From assembly GCA_016929465.1 (NCBI GenBank), contig JAFGIT010000240.1, forward strand, positions 1 to 15,805: a DNA stretch of 15,805 nt. Direction: 5' to 3'. Position numbers and translations under genes: made by a program. The DNA comes from JAFGIT01 sp016929465 [NCBI: Candidatus Coatesbacteria bacterium] (GTDB taxonomy: Bacteria > B130-G9). Of this stretch, positions 1 through 4,818 are shown in pieces. A model generated the notes under the pieces. That model did not search any database. It had not been told where the DNA came from and was given only the letters and a program-made list of their open reading frames with translations. Numbering within the stretch: the stretch's first letter is position 1; every line of letters starts with the position of its first letter.

Positions 1-1168
1 CGGTGACGGCATTTATCTCGGCCTCTAAGACTTCCTTTGTATGCCATATCGCCGCCTGTGCAGCTCCATGGACCTGCGGCATCGCGCGGAGGGCGTAATC
101 GTCCTGCGTCTGGAACATATCGGCGGCACGGTTATCGAGCCCTGCCGGATCGGGATTCTCGATGAACGACATGAGCTCCTTCGCCACTGCTTTCTGGCCC
201 TCATGCCGCCGTGCCTCATGCACGCACGGCTCGAAGGCGCGGGTTATTCCACCCATCGCCTGGTGAGTCATCGCGCCGGCGAGGTTCGATGAAGTCAGCA
301 TCCGCTCCGCATCAAAGGTGGCTATCGCGGCAATCGCGGTCGCAACCGTTGCGCCGTTTGTAAGCGCAAGCCCCTCCTTCGGCCCAAGCCGCACGTTGTC
401 CAGCGCTGAGCCATTCGGCATCTGCGGTATCGGCAGTGGCTCCAAACCGACAGCCTTAAGAGCGTCTCCCCCACTCATCAGCCCACTGCGAGAATCTGCC
501 GCATCATCCCAGGTACTTCCAGAACTGGCAGGAAATGCCGGCTCCACCCACGCCTTGCCCTCGCCAATCAGAACAAGCGACAGATGCGACAGCGAGCAGA
601 GGTCGCCAGACGAGCCCACGCTGCCCTGCGAGGGCACGTAGGGGTGGACCTTTCGATTGAGCATCTCGGCAAGGAGCTTCAATAAATCGGGGCGAACGCC
701 CGACAGGCCTTGTGCGAAGGTCCTCAGCCGCAGGAGCATCGTCGCGCGGACGACCTCCGAAGGAAGCGGGCTTCCAACACCCGTGGCGTGGCTGAATAGG
801 ATATTCTGCGACAGCTTGCAGCAGTCCGCGTAGGTCTTGATCGGCTTGTCTCGGTTTATCCCGAAGCCGGTATTCACACCATATATAAGGAATAGATGTC
901 GCTTTTCGGGAGATGCTGATTCGAACTCCGCCTGCGACCTTATCACAGCCTCGCGGATAATCGCCGCGCTCTTCTCGGTCTTTTTCAGGCTTTCTTCGGC
1001 AACGACCACACGAGCGAGCCGTCCCTCGTCATCGCCCCTTGCGACGGCGATCAGCCTGTCGAGATTGAGGCAGTCCGGCTCAGCGTCTATGACGACGGGA
1101 TTCTCGACTGGCCTGCCCATGACGGTCAGTATCGGATGGTCGGATGGACCTCCTTGCGCGCTACTCAT
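1..1168 (-). CDS. hutH: Histidine ammonia-lyase-like MIO enzyme (C-terminus cut by window edge)
   Basis: Aromatic amino acid lyase family; histidine ammonia-lyase deaminates histidine to urocanate in the cytoplasm. 389 residues are visible; about 110-130 C-terminal residues expected for the family lie beyond base 1. Seen: YGVNTGFG with the catalytic loop Tyr at residue 96, the Ser-His pair (126-127) of SHATGVG that in this family favours histidine over tyrosine, SGVRPDLL (156-163), the MIO loop GSVGSSGDL (182-190), TNGATV (270-275) and QDDYALR...PQVHGA (355-369). The self-cyclising triad reads Ser-Ser-Gly (186-188) rather than the usual Ala-Ser-Gly. The N-terminus is about 40 residues longer than in Pseudomonas HutH, and an insert lies between the MIO loop and TNGATV. 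ATG at 1168 is the only start after an in-frame TGA, 33 bases after the hisS stop, so it is probably co-transcribed with hisS. Family is secure; histidine specificity is likely, not proven. Confidence 0.85.
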   Translation of the reverse strand, partial: MSSAQGGPSDHPILTVMGRPVENPVVIDAEPDCLNLDRLIAVARGDDEGRLARVVVAEESLKKTEKSAAIIREAVIRSQAEFESASPEKRHLFLIYGVNTGFGINRDKPIKTYADCCKLSQNILFSHATGVGSPLPSEVVRATMLLRLRTFAQGLSGVRPDLLKLLAEMLNRKVHPYVPSQGSVGSSGDLCSLSHLSLVLIGEGKAWVEPAFPASSGSTWDDAADSRSGLMSGGDALKAVGLEPLPIPQMPNGSALDNVRLGPKEGLALTNGATVATAIAAIATFDAERMLTSSNLAGAMTHQAMGGITRAFEPCVHEARRHEGQKAVAKELMSFIENPDPAGLDNRAADMFQTQDDYALRAMPQVHGAAQAAIWHTKEVLEAEINAVT

Positions 1169-1201
1169 CGCGATTCCGTCCCGAAAGGTATGCCCACGCT
1201 G

Positions 1202-2665
1202 TCAATCATCTGAATGAGCCGCGAGCAGGTCTTTGATGTACTCGATGAGTTTGGACCGCGGGACTGTATCCTGGGTCTCTTCGTGCTTCAGCCATTCGGA
1301 GCGCTCTGCAACCTCTATGGCAACTTCCTTGCCTTTGCGAAGGTCTTTCACAGAGACCGTGCCGCTCGCGAACTCGTCGCCCCCGGCTATCACCGCAATC
1401 GGGATATTGCGCTGGTCGGCGTATTTCAGCTGCTTGCCGATGTTGCCCTTGCCGAGATATAGCTCTGCAGGGATGCCGGCACGCCTCAGCTCGAAAGTTA
1501 TCGCCTGGTAATCGGCTGCATGTTCCTTGTCCATCTGAGTGACGAGAACCGGCTCCGTAATCGCCGCTTCAATCTTCCCGAGCCCCTTCAGAATGTCCAG
1601 CAGACGGTCTGGCCCGATTGAAGCACCCGTCGCGGGGACCTTCTGGCCGGTGAACCTCTCGACCAGGTCGTCGTAGCGGCCGCCGCCGGCGATGCTGCTC
1701 GAATATCCCCCATTCTCATCGACAATCGAGGCCTCGAAAACGGGCCCAGTATAATATGTAAGTCCACGCACGATCGTCGGATCGAAAATTATCTTGCTCT
1801 CGTCATAGCCAGCCGCCTTCAGGAAGCCGTCCATCTCGATGAGTTCTTCAACTCCGCGCTTTCCTTCATCGGAATCGCCGACTATCGCGGCGAGTGCATC
1901 GCAGACTCCTCTTCTGGTCTCGCTCGATGCGGTGAGGTAATTGGTGACGACTTCGGTCTGCGCCTCGGTGAGCCCGGCACCCTCTGTGAAATCACCCGAT
2001 TCGTCCTTGCGGCCCTGCTTCAATAGCGCAGCGACCCCTTTCAGCCCAAGCCGCTCATATTTGTCGATGCAGCGCATGACTCGCGTCGCTGTCAGGCCGT
2101 CATCTGCTTTCATATCGACGCCAGCCGTCTCGAGCACGCCGTTCAGGACGCGGCGGTTGCCGACCCTGACAAGATACATCCCGGCGAGGCGGAGCTTGTC
2201 GAATGCGTCGCAGAGCGCGCAGCAGATCTCGGCGTCGGCAGCCATGCTGGCGCTTCCGACCGTGTCGATATCGAACTGGATGAACTCGCGGAAGCGACCT
2301 GGCCCCGGCTTTTCGATCCTGAATGCGGAGCCTATCTGATATCGCCTGAACGGCCTCGGCAGGTCCTTGTGCATCGCAAAGTATCTCGAGAGCGGCGCGG
2401 TGAGGTCGTATCGGAGCGCGAGCCACTCGGGCTGGTCCGCCCTGAAAGAGAAGACGCCCTCTTCTGGGAGCCCGGTCTCCTGGATGAATTTGCCAAGCAT
2501 CTCGACGAACTCGACGGTCGGTGTCTCGAGCGGCGAAAAGCCGTAGAGCTCATAAACCTCCCGAATCGTGTCGATCATCTTGTAGCGGGCGACGATATCC
2601 GCACCCGACAGGTCGCGGAATCCGCGAGCGAGTCTCGGTTTCGGTCGCAATTCTTTGCCGCTCAT
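1202..2665 (-). CDS. hisS: Histidyl-tRNA synthetase, alphaproteobacterial-type motif 2
   Basis: Cytoplasmic class II aminoacyl-tRNA synthetase charging tRNA-His; 487 residues, somewhat longer than the ~420 of E. coli. Motif 1 region GFRDLSGADI (15-24) and LYGFSPLETP (40-49); motif 2 FRRYQIGSAFRIEKPGPGRF (106-125) followed by REFIQFDIDTVG; histidine-binding RGLTYYTGPVFEA (300-312); SIAGGGRYDDL (324-334); motif 3 PATGASIGPDRL (344-355); C-terminal anticodon-binding domain from about residue 372, ending in a short helical tail. The KPGPGRFREF...D.D form of motif 2 is the one I know from alphaproteobacterial HisRS, not the RPQKGRYRQFHQ...E form of E. coli, which reads G-1 of the tRNA. A tRNA-His gene sits 49 bases upstream on the same strand and the ammonia-lyase follows 33 bases downstream. 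Start ATG 2665 has a weak AGTCAGG upstream. Confidence 0.96.
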   Translation of the reverse strand: MSGKELRPKPRLARGFRDLSGADIVARYKMIDTIREVYELYGFSPLETPTVEFVEMLGKFIQETGLPEEGVFSFRADQPEWLALRYDLTAPLSRYFAMHKDLPRPFRRYQIGSAFRIEKPGPGRFREFIQFDIDTVGSASMAADAEICCALCDAFDKLRLAGMYLVRVGNRRVLNGVLETAGVDMKADDGLTATRVMRCIDKYERLGLKGVAALLKQGRKDESGDFTEGAGLTEAQTEVVTNYLTASSETRRGVCDALAAIVGDSDEGKRGVEELIEMDGFLKAAGYDESKIIFDPTIVRGLTYYTGPVFEASIVDENGGYSSSIAGGGRYDDLVERFTGQKVPATGASIGPDRLLDILKGLGKIEAAITEPVLVTQMDKEHAADYQAITFELRRAGIPAELYLGKGNIGKQLKYADQRNIPIAVIAGGDEFASGTVSVKDLRKGKEVAIEVAERSEWLKHEETQDTVPRSKLIEYIKDLLAAHSDD

Positions 2666-2714
2666 CCTGACTAAATCCCTGCTCTATATAGAATTGATAT
2701 ATGGAAAGAGAAAA

Positions 2715-2789
2715 TACTGGCGTCGGGAATTGAACCCGAGACCTCCTGATCCACAGTCAGGTGCTCTAGCCGGACTGAGCTACGCCAGC
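2715..2789 (-). tRNA. tRNA-His (anticodon GTG), no encoded G-1, A73, no encoded CCA
   Basis: Folds as a full cloverleaf of 75 nt: acceptor GCTGGCG/CGCCAGT, D-stem GCTC/GAGC with a 10-nt loop, anticodon stem CCTGA/TCAGG with loop CTGTGGA (anticodon GTG, read on the minus strand), 5-nt variable loop AGGTC, T-stem TCGGG/CCCGA with loop TTCAATT. The base before position 1 is T, not G, and the discriminator is A, so the usual G-1:C73 identity pair of tRNA-His is absent. Position 1:72 is a G-U wobble; U-1 and A73 could pair to give an eighth acceptor pair. CCA is not encoded (TTT follows A73). It lies between a strong promoter and hisS on the same strand, so it is probably co-transcribed with hisS. 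Confidence 0.95.
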
Positions 2790-2844
2790 ATTATGGGAAT
2801 TGGCTCGGTCCAAAATCCGCACGAACCAAAATAACCTCAGAACT

Positions 2845-2873
2845 ACTATAGTGGCATGCCGCGTTTCCGTCAA
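2845..2873 (-). promoter_or_regulatory. Sigma70-like promoter of the tRNA-His/hisS unit
   Basis: On the minus strand a -35 TTGACG (2873-2868) and a -10 TATAGT (2850-2845) are separated by exactly 17 nt. Transcription would start near 2838, about 50 nt before the mature 5' end of tRNA-His. Both hexamers match consensus at 5 of 6 positions. Confidence 0.8.
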
Positions 2874-2886
2874 GAATCGCAAAATA

Positions 2887-2928
2887 GGAGAAAGGGGAAA
2901 GGAGAAGGGAGAAGGGAGAAAGGAATAG
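2887..2928. repeat. Tandem degenerate heptamer repeat, GGRGAAR
   Basis: Six back-to-back 7-mers on the plus strand: GGAGAAA, GGGGAAA, GGAGAAG, GGAGAAG, GGAGAAA, GGAATAG. The tract fades into GGTCAAAGGGGAGAA up to about 2942. It begins 13 bases upstream of the -35 box of the tRNA-His promoter, whose coding strand therefore has a pyrimidine tract there. No coding sequence covers it. Confidence 0.8.
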
Positions 2929-2996
2929 GTCAAAGGGGAGAATATGAGGGCGTGACGCTGCTGGCGTTAGTTTGGCTGCTGCAAATGGATGGGCGG

Positions 2997-3029
2997 GATG
3001 AGGGCAGAATTTATCCTTCTGCCCCCATC
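2997..3029 (-). terminator. 13-bp hairpin 3' of the SUMF1-domain gene (terminator-like, no U-run)
   Basis: Arms 2997-3009 and 3017-3029 form a 13-bp stem with a 7-nt loop. In RNA from the minus strand the one irregular position is a G-U wobble; in RNA from the plus strand it would be an A-C mismatch. That favours a role in the minus-strand transcript, whose gene stops at 3069. No T-run follows, so it is either a factor-dependent or weak terminator, or an mRNA-stabilising hairpin. The rest of 2943-3068 shows nothing I can identify. Confidence 0.5.
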
Positions 3030-3068
3030 CCCTGTATTCGATCACTTTATTCTGTATTAATATTCCGA

Positions 3069-3887
3069 CTAGTCTCGACGGACCACACGGAAACCAACGC
3101 TAAATCCCCACTCCCACACGTAATTCCAATGGCGAATCGCCGAACGGCATTCTTGAGCAAGAGATTCCCAACTGCCTCCGCGCGCGATCTTGCTGGAGCC
3201 ACTTTCCGGCCCTGTTGGATTCGCATCCACATCTGGCCTCGTACCATAATAGCCAAAATCTGCCCAATCCCAACAGAACTCCCCGACATTGCCCGCAATA
3301 TCATATAGCCCGTATGCGTTCGGTATCTTCCTCCCAACCGGCTGTGTTCCAAGCTCATCAGCGCTGGGATTGGCCCAATAATGGTCATAGGCGTTCTTCG
3401 CGTACCAGCAATACTGCTTCATTATTGATTCATCATTGCCGTCGCCCCAATAGTATCGAGTCGTCGAGCCAGCGCGGCAAGCATATTCCCATTCCGCCTC
3501 AGTAGGCAGACGATAGCCGTCAGCTTCCCAGTCGCATGTTACGTCTGCAGATGTGATGTGGGCTCCGAGATAGGCAACATTTTCCATCGCATAACACTTA
3601 GCATACCCCTCGGCCTCTGAAAGCCTATTGCAGAAATCGATGCAGTCAAACCAGCTGACAATTTCGACGGGATGATTGCCGCATTTGAACAAAGACTCGT
3701 TCCAGCCCATCAAATTTTCCCATTGCTCTTGAGTTATCTCGGTCTCGGAGATCTGGAACGCAGACACATTCACGGTCCTTTGAGGAGTCTCTCCATACCA
3801 TTGCTCCACTTCATCCTCTTGCGATCCCATCAGAAACGTTCCACCAGGAATAGCAACCATTGTGATCTCGGTCGAAGGCCGGGGCAA
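3069..3887 (-). CDS. SUMF1/formylglycine-generating-enzyme-like domain; 3' half of a gene split by an in-frame TAG
   Basis: Sulfatase-modifying-factor (FGE-sulfatase) domain, nearly complete: MVAIPGGTFLMGS, SETEITQEQW, HPVEIVSWFDCIDFCNRLSE, GYRLPTEAEWEYACRAGSTT, NAYGLYDIAGNVGEFCWDW, ARGGSWESLAQECRSAIRH and the C-terminal GFRVVRRD. True aerobic FGEs carry a Cys pair near GGS(F/W); here only the Cys of QEC remains, so I expect a non-catalytic or differently acting member, as in many secreted bacterial paralogues. The first usable start is TTG 3887 (no Shine-Dalgarno), then ATG 3860 (weak). The reading frame is open upstream to a TAG at 3924-3926 and continues in the same frame into the signal-peptide half (3927-4319). 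The best reading is one exported protein of about 416 residues broken by a nonsense codon. Domain secure; independent expression doubtful. Confidence 0.85.
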   Translation of the reverse strand: MPRPSTEITMVAIPGGTFLMGSQEDEVEQWYGETPQRTVNVSAFQISETEITQEQWENLMGWNESLFKCGNHPVEIVSWFDCIDFCNRLSEAEGYAKCYAMENVAYLGAHITSADVTCDWEADGYRLPTEAEWEYACRAGSTTRYYWGDGNDESIMKQYCWYAKNAYDHYWANPSADELGTQPVGRKIPNAYGLYDIAGNVGEFCWDWADFGYYGTRPDVDANPTGPESGSSKIARGGSWESLAQECRSAIRHWNYVWEWGFSVGFRVVRRD

Positions 3888-3923
3888 GCCGTACCCGAAG
3901 GGAACTATGCTCGCATCACAGAC

Positions 3924-3926
3924 CTA
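3924..3926 (-). other. In-frame TAG splitting the signal-peptide/beta-domain from the SUMF1 domain
   Basis: Codon 132 counted from ATG 4319. Both sides are in one frame with no other stop from 4319 to 3069, and the SUMF1 half lacks a ribosome-binding site. TAG also ends the dehydrogenase (8517), the carbamoyltransferase (11307) and the endonuclease gene (13444), so TAG is an ordinary stop here and general recoding is unlikely. A recent nonsense mutation or a sequence error is the simplest reading. Confidence 0.85.
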
Positions 3927-4319
3927 CTCTAATGTCCCTGGATAGGTGAGAACCGCGGCCAGGGAATAATATCCGGGCTCAATTAAGGGCGGCTCTTCGG
4001 ACGGAAGGCCGAACGCCAAGATTGGCGTCGGCGTCATCTCGAGCGAGGCAGGAACGAATTCGCTCTCGAGCCACGGGCTTATCGAACTAGACCACCCGTC
4101 TGGCTGAAGGGACCAGATCTCTCCATCCGGCAGGATGATACCCACATACACATCGACCGACATCGCCTCGTCATCATTCTCTGCTGACAGGCTTATCTCG
4201 ATCGAATCGCCCGGTTGATACAGTGCGGAATCCGCGTAGATGTTGATCGCCGGCTCGGCGGCAGCAATCCCCGCCAGAGTGAGAACCAGTGTAATAACAG
4301 TGCAAAAATGTGTTCTCAT
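3924..4319 (-). CDS. Signal peptide plus beta-domain; 5' half of the TAG-split SUMF1 gene
   Basis: 131 residues before a TAG. Residues 1-21 are a classical signal peptide (MRTHFCTVIT start, hydrophobic LVLTLAGIAAA, cleavage likely before EP), so export is predicted. Residues 22-131 form a beta-rich domain with LYQPGD (33-38), VDVYVGIILPDGEIW (55-69) and EPGYYSLAAVL; this matches the C-terminal domain of the divergent gene at 4819-7083 (LYQRGD, VNLYVFLVTPDGRLLFW). ATG 4319 is chosen over an upstream in-frame ATG at 4361 because AAGGAGG lies 6 nt before it and the signal peptide begins there. After TAG the same frame continues through about 12 codons into the SUMF1 domain, so this is probably the N-terminus of a disrupted gene. 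Function of the beta-domain is unknown. Confidence 0.75.
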   Translation of the reverse strand: MRTHFCTVITLVLTLAGIAAAEPAINIYADSALYQPGDSIEISLSAENDDEAMSVDVYVGIILPDGEIWSLQPDGWSSSISPWLESEFVPASLEMTPTPILAFGLPSEEPPLIEPGYYSLAAVLTYPGTLE

Positions 4320-4325
4320 ATCAAT

Positions 4326-4332
4326 CCTCCTT
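4326..4332 (-). promoter_or_regulatory. Shine-Dalgarno AAGGAGG deciding the start at 4319
   Basis: Near-perfect AAGGAGG on the minus strand, 6 nt before ATG 4319. It rules out the longer in-frame start at 4361, which would place charged residues ahead of the signal peptide. Confidence 0.85.
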
Positions 4333-4429
4333 GGTTCAACGTATCGTTCGGATCGGTCCATGTCTTAATATGAGTCAAAGATAGGTTTTGGCGTCGAAGG
4401 CTCCGGCGCAAGCGAGGCTGTGCCATGAA

Positions 4430-4463
4430 TGGACGAGTATGGACTCGAATGGACAATATGGAC
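4430..4463 (+). repeat. Phased TGGAC array, upstream copy
   Basis: Four TGGAC pentamers start at 4430, 4440, 4450 and 4459 (spacing 10, 10, 9), followed by GGAT. The 18 bases 4450-4467 match 7235-7252 at 16 of 18 positions. One helical turn per unit puts all copies on the same DNA face. It could be a protein-binding array or a dispersed repeat. Confidence 0.7.
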
Positions 4464-4536
4464 GGATGGTGTCGAGGCCGTTCCCGCGCCCGGCGGGGGC
4501 AATATTCAGGGCGCTGCCACCGCTATTCGCCTTCCC

Positions 4537-4581
4537 CTTTGCCCCCTTCGACCTCATTGACCTTATTGCCCTCTTGCCCCT
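4537..4581. repeat. Tandem degenerate nonamer repeat, CWTTGMCCT
   Basis: Five contiguous 9-mers on the plus strand: CTTTGCCCC, CTTCGACCT, CATTGACCT, TATTGCCCT, CTTGCCCCT. The tract ends 24 bases before the -35 box of the promoter at 4606-4634. It is pyrimidine-rich on the promoter's coding strand, as is the heptamer tract upstream of the tRNA-His promoter. Confidence 0.75.
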
Positions 4582-4605
4582 TCTCGCTCAATGGACTCGT
4601 AATAA

Positions 4606-4634
4606 TTGACTCCCGGCTATCGCTTTGGTATAGT
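4606..4634 (+). promoter_or_regulatory. Sigma70-like promoter of the DUF6345 gene
   Basis: TTGACT (4606-4611), a 17-nt spacer, and TATAGT (4629-4634). Each box matches consensus at 5 of 6. Start expected near 4641, giving a leader of about 178 nt before ATG 4819. The -10 is identical to that of the tRNA-His promoter. Confidence 0.75.
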
Positions 4635-4818
4635 GATATTCAGAAAACTATTTGGGTGACGTGAGGCATTTTGGGTGGGGTTGTGCGGTGCGATTTCTCT
4701 ATATTTCTCTCTTTACCTCCCCCATCTGGTCTCAAGCACCGAGTTTATATACTGCTGTCTAATGGAATTCAGTCACCAACGAAATTGATGAGCAGAGCAA
4801 TAGGAAGGGAATATCGAC

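Larger units (their letters stand above)
4320..4818. other. Divergent intergenic region between the two exported-protein genes
   Basis: About 500 bases without a credible gene. From left to right it holds: the Shine-Dalgarno of the minus-strand gene; a minus-strand TTGACT (about 4372-4377) without a convincing -10 partner; a phased TGGAC array (4430-4463); a tandem nonamer tract (4537-4581); a strong plus-strand promoter (4606-4634); and a leader of about 178 nt before ATG 4819. In the leader I see no riboswitch I can name; GGTGAC near 4655 and GTCACC near 4772 could pair over a long range. AGGAAGGGA just before 4819 serves as ribosome-binding site. Confidence 0.6.

Noticed and set aside
3924-3926. 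TAG as a pyrrolysine or general amber-recoding signal
   Set aside because: Dehydrogenase, carbamoyltransferase and endonuclease genes end normally at TAG, no read-through structure is visible after the codon, and the family has no known pyrrolysine.
4430-4463. TGGAC repeats as part of a CRISPR array
   Set aside because: Repeats are 5 bases with 4-5 base gaps; there are no 23-50 base repeats, unique spacers or cas genes.
4375-4557. Minus-strand 60-codon frame in the divergent spacer
   Set aside because: It runs through the TGGAC array, lacks a ribosome-binding site and encodes no recognisable protein.
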